This document shows positions 17,292-25,123 of a DNA stretch of 64,000 nt, piece by piece. Position 1 is the first letter of the stretch, and the number at the start of each line of letters is the position of its first letter. Origin of the DNA: CAWUFC02 sp963921335 (GTDB lineage: Bacteria; Pseudomonadota; Gammaproteobacteria; Pseudomonadales; Halieaceae); contig CAWUFC020000002.1 in NCBI GenBank assembly GCA_963921335.3, forward strand, positions 744,001 through 808,000. Direction: 5' to 3'. The notes under the pieces were generated by a model. The model saw only the letters and a program-made list of their open reading frames with translations, made no database searches and was not told where the DNA came from. The position numbers were made by a program, and so were the translations under genes.

Positions 17292-18465
17292 CCACTGCCT
17301 CGGCGAAATAATCCACATTGGCGTGATTAGCGCCGGCGATATTGATTCGCGAGGAACCCACCATGTAAACGCTGTGCTCTTCGCGCAGTCGCTCGACCTG
17401 CCCCGGGGTCAGACCCAGGAAGGAAAACATACCCTTTTCACGCTGAATAAAGCCGAAATCATGGCCGGTTTTCTCATTCAGCTTTGCCACCAGCAAGGCG
17501 CGCAGATCATTGATGCGTTGGCACATCTCGGCCAGCTCATCACGCCACAACTGGTTGAGATCCGGCTGAGTCAGCACCTTGCCGGCAAGAATGCAGCCGT
17601 GGGCAGGAGGCATGGAGTAAATACGACGAGCAGCCACCGTACCCTGGCTCTGTATGGCCTGGGCCCGCTCGGCAGAACCGGCAATAATAATCGAAGCGCC
17701 GACACGCTCGCGGTAAAGACCCATATTCTTGGAACAGGAGGCGGCGACTATCACCTCGGGAGCGGCATTGACCAGCGCACGCAGGCCATAGGCATCCTGC
17801 TCCAGACCATCACCCAGCCCCTGATAGGCAAAGTCGACAAAAGGCGTAAACCCGCGTTCGGCAGACAACGCCGCTATTGCATCCCACTGATCCGGAGACA
17901 GGTCCGCACCGCAGGGATTGTGGCAACAGCCATGAAACAGCACGACATCACCGGCTGCAGCCTGCGACAGATCTGCCAGCATCCCTTCAAAATCAACACT
18001 GTGCTGAGCTGCGTCGTAGTAGCGATACTCGCGGAACTCCAGGCCAACGCTACCCAGCAGGGGAATGTGGTTAGGCCAGGTCGGGCTGCTCACCCAGACT
18101 TTAGCACCAGCGTTGGCGGCCTTGATCAGTTCGGCACCGAGACGCAGTGCGCCACAGCCACCCGGTGTCTGGATGCTCATCACGCGGTCTTCCGCCAGGG
18201 CAGCACTGTCCGCACCAAGCATTAACTCACGCATACCCCGGTTGAAGTCGGCATCCCCAACCGGCGGCATATATACCTTAGTCTGCTCTTCAGCCACGAG
18301 CTGCTGCTGCGCCTGCTGGATAGCTTTGAAGACAGGCGTAACGCCTTGGTCGTCCATGTACACGCCAACGGTCAAATCCACTTTGTCAGGGTTGGGATCA
18401 GCCTTACACAGCGCGGAAAGGCCGAGGATCGGGTCAGCGGGGAGTTGTTCTATTGCTTCAAACAT
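17278..18465 (-). CDS. Aspartate/aromatic amino acid aminotransferase (class I, TyrB/AspC type)
   Basis: This 395-residue PLP enzyme starts MFEAIEQLPADPILGLSAL, matching the conserved AspC/TyrB N-terminus, which fixes the ATG at 18465 rather than an upstream TTG. The PLP lysine is in ASCSKNMGLY (near residue 246), with CCHNPCG near 183 and DFAYQGLG near 213. It transfers amino groups from aspartate or aromatic amino acids to 2-oxoglutarate. I cannot separate AspC from TyrB by eye, so no symbol is given. A 16-bp palindrome lies 76 bp upstream. Confidence 0.92.
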   Translation of the reverse strand: MFEAIEQLPADPILGLSALCKADPNPDKVDLTVGVYMDDQGVTPVFKAIQQAQQQLVAEEQTKVYMPPVGDADFNRGMRELMLGADSAALAEDRVMSIQTPGGCGALRLGAELIKAANAGAKVWVSSPTWPNHIPLLGSVGLEFREYRYYDAAQHSVDFEGMLADLSQAAAGDVVLFHGCCHNPCGADLSPDQWDAIAALSAERGFTPFVDFAYQGLGDGLEQDAYGLRALVNAAPEVIVAASCSKNMGLYRERVGASIIIAGSAERAQAIQSQGTVAARRIYSMPPAHGCILAGKVLTQPDLNQLWRDELAEMCQRINDLRALLVAKLNEKTGHDFGFIQREKGMFSFLGLTPGQVERLREEHSVYMVGSSRINIAGANHANVDYFAEAVAKVL

Positions 18466-18540
18466 GGACGAATCCAGTACCAAATTGACAGAGGGCAAGA
18501 TTGTCGTACAGAGCCCTTCCTGTCCGCAATGGCAGACAGT

Positions 18541-18556
18541 ATATTACCCGTAATAT
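18541..18556. promoter_or_regulatory. Palindromic operator candidate between divergent genes
   Basis: ATATTAC-CC-GTAATAT has perfect 7-bp arms. It lies almost midway between the ATG of the aminotransferase (18465, minus) and the ATG of the cupin (18622, plus), a common place for a dimeric repressor. It does not match the TyrR box. The regulator is unknown. Confidence 0.4.
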
Positions 18557-18621
18557 TAACAAGGCTTTTGTATCAACTTGGCCTGTGCTGGTCAGCGTTG
18601 GGTGTGAAGTAGAGAGGGAAC

Positions 18622-18945
18622 ATGGCGAACGAAGAGTGGCAAGTCATCGATCTGGCAGATGCGCGTCAACGGTTTGAGGGCAAAGAGGTGGAATACCTCG
18701 AGCTGTTGAATGCCCAAAACATGAGCTGCGGCCTTTGCTCGCTGGCCGCTGGCAGCAAGGACATGCAGGCGCCCCACGACGAAGACGAAGTCTATTTTGT
18801 ACTCGAAGGTAAAGCCCGAATGAAGCTGGGCACGGAAGAGAAAGAAGTAAAACCCGGCATGTTGCTCTATGTACGCGCAGCCACAGAGCACTCATTCTTT
18901 GAAATTGAAGAAGACATGATGCTGCTGGTGATGTTCAGCAGCTAG
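18622..18945 (+). CDS. Cupin domain protein
   Basis: This 107-residue single cupin_2 domain has motif 1 APHDEDEVYFVLEGKARM (about residues 52-69) and motif 2 GMLLYVRAATEHSFF (about 80-94), giving a likely metal site of His-Glu/Asp plus a distal His. A good ribosome site (GAGAGGGAAC) precedes the ATG. Small cupins act as dioxygenases, isomerases or ligand sensors, so no specific role can be given. The stop overlaps the convergent MaoC gene by 4 bp. Confidence 0.85.
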   Translation: MANEEWQVIDLADARQRFEGKEVEYLELLNAQNMSCGLCSLAAGSKDMQAPHDEDEVYFVLEGKARMKLGTEEKEVKPGMLLYVRAATEHSFFEIEEDMMLLVMFSS

Positions 18946-19349
18946 CAGGTCAGTTCCACCGTTCCCATCACATGGTTGCCGTACTGGTTGCGGCCCGTCA
19001 CCTCCACCACCAGGGTCGAGTTGTCCTCGTCCTTGGCGGAGACTGAACCACTCATCACCATCTCATCACCCGGATAGTTGGGCGCTCCCAGCTTAATGGC
19101 CACCTTTTTCAGGCGGGCATCCGGACCAGACCAGTCCGTGACATAGCGCCCCACCAGACCATTGGTGGTCAGAATATTCATGAAGATATCCGGTGAACCG
19201 AGGGCCTGGGCGGCATCCTTATCATGGTGCACATCCTGGTAGTCACGGCTGGCAATAGCGCCACCCACAATCAGCTTGGCGCTGATATCAATGCTCAGCT
19301 CAGGTAACGCGTCACCCACCGCTACGTCGCTGAAAGAAATACTGCTCAT
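18942..19349 (-). CDS. MaoC-like (R)-specific enoyl-CoA hydratase subunit, cassette 2
   Basis: This 135-residue hot-dog protein is a paralogue of the one at 397-825, sharing VHHDK, FMNILT and TDWSGPDA. The hydratase motif SRDYQDVHHD keeps the Asp and His. It follows a FAS1-like partner by 9 bp and a Rieske oxygenase gene beyond that, all on one strand. As in cassette 1, it probably supplies the active site of a heteromeric enoyl-CoA hydratase for a bulky acyl-CoA. Confidence 0.86.
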   Translation of the reverse strand: MSSISFSDVAVGDALPELSIDISAKLIVGGAIASRDYQDVHHDKDAAQALGSPDIFMNILTTNGLVGRYVTDWSGPDARLKKVAIKLGAPNYPGDEMVMSGSVSAKDEDNSTLVVEVTGRNQYGNHVMGTVELTC

Positions 19350-19358
19350 CCTGCCTCC

Positions 19359-19877
19359 TCAGCGCTCGGCCGGCTTATATTTGAAGACCTGGAACCTCAT
19401 GGTGCCGACTTCTTCATCGTCCTGATTAAAAAACGTGGACAGCTCAGTACAGAAATACCCCGTACCCAGGGCCGTGGTTTTCTGCTCGGATATGGATTCC
19501 AATTCAGCGAAGTAGTGAATCTGGTCACCTTGCTTGAGATAACTGGAATACTCCTGCTCACAGTTCACGGCGACAACGCCGGGAAAACCAGCCTGCTCCA
19601 GAACATCGAGGCATGCGAAAGCGCTGCCTGTGTCTGAACCGGCTGGCCTTTCGCCGTTGTAACCCATCATCACCCAGGCCTGCAGCATTGTCGGCGGCGC
19701 CACCAGGTCGGGATGGCCCGCCGTTTGCGCCGCAGCCTGATCGGTATAGATCGGATTGGTATCGCCCAGGGCTTCACACCAGTGTCGGATCATCGGCGCA
19801 TTCACCGCATCCCAGCTGTGAAAGGGACCGAAGCGCTTGCCGATCATGGCTTTCAATTCGTCAAGATTTGGCTCCAT
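19359..19877 (-). CDS. FAS1-like dehydratase (MaoC N-terminal-type) subunit, cassette 2
   Basis: This 172-residue protein is a paralogue of the one at 827-1366, sharing the motif RHWCEALGDTNPIYTD, again with Tyr in place of the hydratase His. It should pair with the MaoC subunit that follows 9 bp downstream. The ATG at 19877 is preferred, with a GTG one codon earlier (19880), because the upstream Rieske gene stops at 19881-19883 and leaves no gap. Tight packing points to one transcript from the Rieske gene on. Confidence 0.83.
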   Translation of the reverse strand: MEPNLDELKAMIGKRFGPFHSWDAVNAPMIRHWCEALGDTNPIYTDQAAAQTAGHPDLVAPPTMLQAWVMMGYNGERPAGSDTGSAFACLDVLEQAGFPGVVAVNCEQEYSSYLKQGDQIHYFAELESISEQKTTALGTGYFCTELSTFFNQDDEEVGTMRFQVFKYKPAER

Positions 19878-19880
19878 CAC

Positions 19881-20972
19881 TCAGCGACCGAACAGACCCT
19901 CTTCGAGGCTGTGCGCGCGCTCGGAGGGTTTTTCCAGAGTTGGAATGTGATAAATGCCCGCGGCCTCATCCAGGTACTTGCCTGCATTTTCGGGGCTGTC
20001 ATAAAAATGGCCGTACCATTTACGTACCATTTTGAACGGACCATCGTTTTTGAGCTGCATGATCTTGATGGCGGACCGCTTGTGTCGCCATACGTCAAAA
20101 TCAGCGGCGAAGGCTTCCAACGCACCGGCCTGTATGCCTTTGGCGGTGGCGATATCTTCCTCGCTGTGAGGCACGTTCTGGGCCTGAGCCAGAGCCGCGT
20201 GCCAAACCTTTGAAACCCCATCATCCACTGGCGTATTGGCAATCAACTCAAAAGTCAGCACGTCGCCAAACTCCTGTTTGGACAACAACACACCGGGGCC
20301 GGTGTACCAGGTGGTTGTGGTCAGCATGGCATCGTACTTCTGGTGAAAACCACCCTGGCGCTGAATGCAGAGGTGTGCGTCGATCTCGTTCTCGAAGTAC
20401 TCACAGGGCGCACCGTGGGTCGGACCGAGATGCTGGGCATCTGCCATATTGTCCAGAATCTCCTGTCCATGCAGCTCAATTTCACCCAGGTGATCCAGCT
20501 CCCAGTGAACCCAGGACGGGTCATCCCATTCCTTGAGGAAGGGCGGATCGTACTCGGCGGGACCACCATCGGGGTCATGCCACATCATTACGCAACCCAT
20601 GACATCGCGAACATCGTACGACTGGATGGCCGCAGACTTGGGCAGCGGACCATCGTGGTAGGGAATATCATCGAGCTCACCATCAGGCCCATAGCGCCAG
20701 CCATGGTAAGGGCAGCGTATGCTATCGCCCTCAATCTGCTCGCCATTCTGCACAATCATTGCGCTCTTGCTAGCGGTCAGGTGGGTGCCCATGTGAGCGC
20801 AGTAAGCGTCCAGCATGATGGGCTGTCCGCTCTCGCCCCGGTACAGCGCGAAATCCTTCCCAAAAAAACGCACCGCCATGGGGCCTTGTTCGAGTTCGCT
20901 GCTCTCGGCAACGATAAACCAACCACGGGGAAATACATGCGGTCCGAGACCATAATCTGCTGCTTTGGCCAT
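19881..20972 (-). CDS. Rieske non-heme iron oxygenase, KshA-like
   Basis: This 363-residue oxygenase component has a Rieske [2Fe-2S] centre formed by CAHMGTHL (near residue 58) and CPYHGW (near 89), and a mononuclear iron site in the C-terminal domain (NMADAQHLGPTHG near 170, with two His). The short N-terminus and overall layout resemble 3-ketosteroid 9-alpha-hydroxylase oxygenase (KshA) and related sterol oxygenases more than aromatic dioxygenase alpha subunits. It needs an external reductase not seen here. It is directly followed by the MaoC cassette, which suggests one pathway for a sterol-like or other cyclic compound. Confidence 0.87.
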   Translation of the reverse strand: MAKAADYGLGPHVFPRGWFIVAESSELEQGPMAVRFFGKDFALYRGESGQPIMLDAYCAHMGTHLTASKSAMIVQNGEQIEGDSIRCPYHGWRYGPDGELDDIPYHDGPLPKSAAIQSYDVRDVMGCVMMWHDPDGGPAEYDPPFLKEWDDPSWVHWELDHLGEIELHGQEILDNMADAQHLGPTHGAPCEYFENEIDAHLCIQRQGGFHQKYDAMLTTTTWYTGPGVLLSKQEFGDVLTFELIANTPVDDGVSKVWHAALAQAQNVPHSEEDIATAKGIQAGALEAFAADFDVWRHKRSAIKIMQLKNDGPFKMVRKWYGHFYDSPENAGKYLDEAAGIYHIPTLEKPSERAHSLEEGLFGR

Positions 20973-21068
20973 TGTGATACTCCGGTACTTAATTCTGAAA
21001 GGGGCGCATTATCGCTCGATTAATTGTAGCGCGTCATACTGCAAAAGGATGAGACAGACGCGGTTCTG

Positions 21069-21656
21069 TTAGCTAAACCGCCGCTGCAGGCGCGCCAGGC
21101 GACTGATAAACGCCTCGGTGGGGGGCTGATGTCGACCCAATAACCGGTATTGGGCAATCTCCAACCAGAAACCCAGGGTTTCGCGAGTATCGAAGTACGC
21201 AAAATAGGTCGACAGCAGTCCGATATTGATGCCGCCCTCAAGGTACAAAGGGAAACCCGCAGCTGGCAAACGTTGCTTAAGTTCGGCCAGGTTGTTCTCA
21301 AAACAGCACACATGATGCAGGCGTAAACTGCCCTCCGGGTCGATATCATCAAGATAAAACCGGGTGCCCTGACCGGGCCCCAGCAACTCGATCTGGTCCG
21401 CCCCCGTATAACCCATAGCCATTTCCACCTGGACCTCGCGTCTCTCGCCCTGCTCAGTCCAGCCCGGTGCACCCATATTGGCATGGATAAAGGGCGTGCA
21501 ACCCAGTGCCTCCAGCCTCTCGATATGCGTCGCCACATCAGCGCAGACCATGCCGAACTGACCTGGTCGACTCAGGCCAAAACGCTGACGAAAGTCCTCA
21601 CCCAGCAACTGATCGAGGCTACTACCGCCGAGAGCTTCTATAGCAGTGCCAGACAC
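21069..21656 (-). CDS. VOC (glyoxalase/bleomycin resistance) family protein
   Basis: This 195-residue protein has two beta-alpha-beta-beta-beta modules: QFGMVCADVATHIERLEALG opens the first, and LHHVCCFENNLAELKQRLPA opens the second, ending in TRETLGFWLEI. Metal ligands of VOC enzymes (His, Glu) are plausible in HHV and WLEI. It starts at a GTG (21656), 5 bp after the yajQ stop codon. Function could be isomerase, dioxygenase or binding protein. Confidence 0.78.
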   Translation of the reverse strand: MSGTAIEALGGSSLDQLLGEDFRQRFGLSRPGQFGMVCADVATHIERLEALGCTPFIHANMGAPGWTEQGERREVQVEMAMGYTGADQIELLGPGQGTRFYLDDIDPEGSLRLHHVCCFENNLAELKQRLPAAGFPLYLEGGINIGLLSTYFAYFDTRETLGFWLEIAQYRLLGRHQPPTEAFISRLARLQRRFS

Positions 21657-21661
21657 GAGGG

Positions 21662-22144
21662 CTAGTCCCTGAAGTTGTTGAACTGCAGGGGCATATCCAG
21701 TTCTGCTTCGCGTAACATCGCCATGACCTGTTGCAGGTCGTCTCGCTTTTTACCAGTCACCCGAACCTGCTCGCCCTGAATCTGTGACTGCACCTTAAGC
21801 TTGGTGTCCTTAATCATTTTGACAATCTTCTTGCACAGCATGGATTCCAGTCCGTGACGCAATTGCACTGATTGTTTCACCAGTTTCCCGGATTGGCTGA
21901 CGTCGCCAGGCTCCATCGACTTGGGATCGATTTTGCACTTGATCAGAGCGTCACGCAGCATGTCCTGCATTTGCTCTACCTGAAACTCCGCCTCGGCAGT
22001 GATCAACACGGTCCGTTCCTCCCGCTCAAAAGAGGCGTCTACACCTTTGAAATCAAAACGGTTGGCCACGATACGACCCGCCTGGTCGACCGCATTGGTC
22101 AATTCATGCAAATCAACTTCAGATACAATATCAAAAGACGGCAT
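21662..22144 (-). CDS. yajQ: YajQ family cyclic-di-GMP/nucleotide-binding protein
   Basis: This 160-residue protein is YajQ throughout: it starts MPSFDIVSEVDLHELTNAVD, continues with RFDFKGVDASFE and ends LDMPLQFNNFRD. The ATG at 22144 has a GGAGTG ribosome site, so the longer open frame upstream is not used. YajQ proteins have been reported to bind c-di-GMP in Xanthomonas and Pseudomonas and to bind RNA or nucleotides. It is divergent from the panE-like gene, with 35 bp between starts. Confidence 0.95.
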   Translation of the reverse strand: MPSFDIVSEVDLHELTNAVDQAGRIVANRFDFKGVDASFEREERTVLITAEAEFQVEQMQDMLRDALIKCKIDPKSMEPGDVSQSGKLVKQSVQLRHGLESMLCKKIVKMIKDTKLKVQSQIQGEQVRVTGKKRDDLQQVMAMLREAELDMPLQFNNFRD

Positions 22145-22179
22145 TGGTACACTCCAATCGGCACACATCAGGGAGGCAG

Positions 22180-23094
22180 ATGATAGCACCGAAGGAACAC
22201 TGGCACGTATTGGGCGCCGGAGCCATCGGCTGCCTGACCGCCAGCCATCTGCAGCACGCAGGCGTTTCAGTGACCCTGCTGACCCGGCCCGGTCAAATGC
22301 CTGAACATCTCAAGGCCGGCTTGCACCTGCACCACCGTCAGTCCACCCGGCAGCTTCAGATACCTGCTATCGATACAGACAGCGCCGAAGAGATTTCCGC
22401 CCTGCTCATTACCACTAAAGCCATGCAGGTTGCCGATGCTTTTCTGAGCGTGCGTACCCAATTGCAGCGCGATGCGCCGGTGGTACTGATGCACAATGGC
22501 ATGGGTGTGCTGGAGGATCTGCAAGCGACCTTTCCTGATATCCGCTTCAGCTGTGCCACCACCACCGAGGGTGCCTATATCAATGATCAGGCACACCTGA
22601 TTTACAGCGGTGAGGGCGGCTATCGCTTTGGCTGTGAAGGGCAGGCCGATGCTCCCGCCTGGTTCCATTCCCTGCAGGCCGCCCTGCCCGACTGCCACTG
22701 GGATGACAACATACAGGCCAGTCTCTGGCGAAAGCTTGTCATCAATGCCGCCATTAATCCGCTGACGGTGCTCTACCAGTGTCGCAACGGTGAATTGCTT
22801 GAGAACGAGACCTACCGCAGGCATGCCCAGCTACTCTGCGAGGAAATCGCTAGGCTGTGCCAGGCGGCGGGTCACGGCCAACTGGCTGACCAAGTCTGGC
22901 ATATTGTCAGTAAGGTCATGCAGGGCACGGCCAAAAACCAGTCTTCGATGCTGCAGGATATTCGCGCCGGCCGGCCCAGCGAGGTGGACTTTATTACTGG
23001 CTACCTGTGTCGATTTGCCCACCAGCGCAATCTGGACTGCCCGCTCAATGAAACACTGCTGAAAGAGATCAGAGCAATGGATAATTCGCAATGA
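22180..23094 (+). CDS. panE: 2-dehydropantoate 2-reductase (ketopantoate reductase) family
   Basis: This 304-residue NADPH enzyme would reduce ketopantoate to pantoate for coenzyme A synthesis. The GxGxxG motif is VLGAGAIG (about residues 9-16). The catalytic-domain Lys sits in SLWRKLVINAAINPLTV (near 187) and Glu/Ser in ENQSSMLQDI-like context (KNQSSMLQDIRAGRPSEVDF near 250). A strong GGGAGG ribosome site fixes the ATG at 22180. Paralogues in this family act on other 2-keto acids, so panE is probable, not certain. It overlaps the yhhN start by 4 bp. Confidence 0.85.
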   Translation: MIAPKEHWHVLGAGAIGCLTASHLQHAGVSVTLLTRPGQMPEHLKAGLHLHHRQSTRQLQIPAIDTDSAEEISALLITTKAMQVADAFLSVRTQLQRDAPVVLMHNGMGVLEDLQATFPDIRFSCATTTEGAYINDQAHLIYSGEGGYRFGCEGQADAPAWFHSLQAALPDCHWDDNIQASLWRKLVINAAINPLTVLYQCRNGELLENETYRRHAQLLCEEIARLCQAAGHGQLADQVWHIVSKVMQGTAKNQSSMLQDIRAGRPSEVDFITGYLCRFAHQRNLDCPLNETLLKEIRAMDNSQ

Positions 23095-23723
23095 TTTTGC
23101 CCTGGTCAATCAGCGTTGCCAGTGTCGTTGCACTGGTCTGGTTCGAGACACACGGCCAGCGGCAGTGGCGCTGGCTTTTCAAACCGCTCGCGGCACTCTG
23201 TTTTATCTGGCTCGCCATCCTCTGTGGCGCGACAGACTCTGTCTATGGCCAGTGGCTGCTGCTTGGCCTTTTGCTGTGTCTTGGCGGCGATGTGCTGCTG
23301 ATACCTGATTCGGACAAGGCCTTTACTGCAGGACTGGGTAGCTTCCTGTTGGGTCACCTGGCTTATGCGGTAGCTTTTATGCAAGTGGGCCTAAGCGTAT
23401 CTGGCCTGCTAGTCAGTCTGCCGCTCGCAGGCGCACTCGGCCTGCTCAGCTGGCGCTGGTTAATGCCACATTTACCTGCGGACATGAAAATACCTGTAGC
23501 AGCCTATATTGTTGTCATCGGTTTGATGCTGGTCGCAGCGGGGGGTGCTTTCGATTCACAGGCGGGACTGTGGATTGTTGTCGGGGCATGGGGCTTCGCG
23601 CTGTCTGACCTGGCCGTCGCCCGACAGCAATTTGTGAAAACTGAGCCGCTCAATCGCTATTGGGGCACCCCGCTCTATTTTTTCGCGCAGATGCTATTGG
23701 CTAGCACGCCGGCCATACTCTGA
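23091..23723 (+). CDS. YhhN family (lysoplasmalogenase-like) membrane protein
   Basis: This 210-residue protein has about eight transmembrane segments and the family motifs CLGGDVLLIPDSDKAFTAGL (near residue 62) and SDLAVARQQFV (near 171). The human homologue TMEM86 hydrolyses the vinyl-ether bond of lysoplasmalogens; the bacterial role is unclear. It starts inside the panE stop codon (overlap 4 bp) and its 3' end overlaps the convergent kinase gene by 30 bp. Confidence 0.88.
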   Translation: MILPWSISVASVVALVWFETHGQRQWRWLFKPLAALCFIWLAILCGATDSVYGQWLLLGLLLCLGGDVLLIPDSDKAFTAGLGSFLLGHLAYAVAFMQVGLSVSGLLVSLPLAGALGLLSWRWLMPHLPADMKIPVAAYIVVIGLMLVAAGGAFDSQAGLWIVVGAWGFALSDLAVARQQFVKTEPLNRYWGTPLYFFAQMLLASTPAIL

Positions 23724-25112
23724 GCGACTGTCTGGAAATGACTCGTAGAACTCATCTAATAATTCGTCCACAGCCTCACGCCAGGCCTCGTCCGGGCGTT
23801 TGTTGAGCAAAGACAAGTAGCCTGTTCGGTAAATGTCATCACCGCGATCCAGGGTGATCTGTAACTGGCACAGCGCCTGGGTACAATGCAGCCTGGACAC
23901 AATGCGATCGTGCGCATTCCTGGGCACGCTGCGCAGCCCCGACACATCGTCCACCGCGTCAGAAATCAGCTGGCGGACTTGATCCGAGGCGGGATGAGGG
24001 GGTGAGTCTTCGCCCTGCACCACAATGGTTGGCGCTACCTCTACGTGCCAGTCCGGTTTACTCAACCAGTAAACGACCAGCTGGATGACACCCACAAATA
24101 TTGCCAGTAGCACGCCAGATACGGCGATGCCTCGATAGAGCTCTTTGTAAGACACACCCCATGGGCCCCAGTCCTCCTGGCTCAGAAGCCGACTTTCAGC
24201 ACCACGGAAACGCCCGGCGGGTCGTTTTCGCATCAGCGGCCGGCCTTTTTCCTGACGCGCGTTATCCCGCACCAGCTGTTTCAGGCTGACTCTCTCGCCC
24301 ACAGACAGGTCCCTCATCGCGTCCTGCAACTGCTGCCTGACCTCGCTCGCGGTATAGGGCCGATCCCTGGAAGCTTTGGCCAGGGAATCGTGCACTGCTT
24401 GGCACAGTGATTCCGGCAAATCAGGACGATGTTCAGACAGTGGCCGCTCCACCTCGTGCTGCAGCCGCTCGAGGAATGCTGGCCCATCCTCCTGCCAGGG
24501 AAAGGGGTGCTCCCCGGCAAAATGTCGATACATGAGCAACCCCAGCGCAAATACATCCGAACGCTGATCGAGGGCCTCCCCGCGCGCGTGTTCGGGCGAC
24601 ATGGCGTAGTAACTGCCAGACAGATCCAGCGAGCGCTGCTCACGCAAGGCATCGAGTTCAATTGGCACTGCCACACCAAAATCTGTAAGACGAGGTACAC
24701 CGTCGAGATCCAGCAACACATTACCGGGCTTAATATCCCGGTGCACAATGCCCCTGCGATGCAAATCCGAGACACCGCTGCAAAGCTCGATCATGATCTG
24801 CACGAAGGGTACCGTGCCGAGAAGTTCGCTGCGCTGCAGGCTACGCAAGTCCGCACCAGCCACGTACTCCATGACAATCACCACGTGGCTACGGGTTTCA
24901 ATCACGTCCAGCAACTGCACCATAGCACGGTGGTAAAAGCCCGCAATCAACAGGCTTTCCTCCAGCACCTTCTGGCGCAGCTCTTTGCGAAGTGGAACAG
25001 GCAGCAGTTTAACGGCCACCTTACGTGCGAATCGTTGATCGCGGGCCTCATACACCGAGCCCTGGCCGCCCTCGTCAATCAATCTCGCGAGGCGATAGGG
25101 CCCAATGTTCAT
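23694..25112 (-). CDS. Membrane-anchored serine/threonine protein kinase
   Basis: This protein of about 472 residues has a Hanks-type kinase domain (about residues 1-265): Gly loop DEGGQGSVYEA, VAVKLL, catalytic IVHRDIKPGNVLLD, TDFGVAVP and SPEHARG, so it should be active. A single membrane segment (SGVLLAIFVGVIQLVVYWL, near 330) is followed by about 120 residues that would lie in the periplasm and do not look like PASTA repeats. I prefer ATG 25112 with an AAAGG ribosome site; GTG 25127 would overlap the preceding gene by 4 bp. The partner gene upstream is an FHA-sigma54 activator, suggesting that the kinase phosphorylates it or shares its signal. Confidence 0.9.
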   Translation of the reverse strand: MNIGPYRLARLIDEGGQGSVYEARDQRFARKVAVKLLPVPLRKELRQKVLEESLLIAGFYHRAMVQLLDVIETRSHVVIVMEYVAGADLRSLQRSELLGTVPFVQIMIELCSGVSDLHRRGIVHRDIKPGNVLLDLDGVPRLTDFGVAVPIELDALREQRSLDLSGSYYAMSPEHARGEALDQRSDVFALGLLMYRHFAGEHPFPWQEDGPAFLERLQHEVERPLSEHRPDLPESLCQAVHDSLAKASRDRPYTASEVRQQLQDAMRDLSVGERVSLKQLVRDNARQEKGRPLMRKRPAGRFRGAESRLLSQEDWGPWGVSYKELYRGIAVSGVLLAIFVGVIQLVVYWLSKPDWHVEVAPTIVVQGEDSPPHPASDQVRQLISDAVDDVSGLRSVPRNAHDRIVSRLHCTQALCQLQITLDRGDDIYRTGYLSLLNKRPDEAWREAVDELLDEFYESFPDSRSEYGRRASQ

Positions 25113-25123
25113 CGGGCCTTTGC

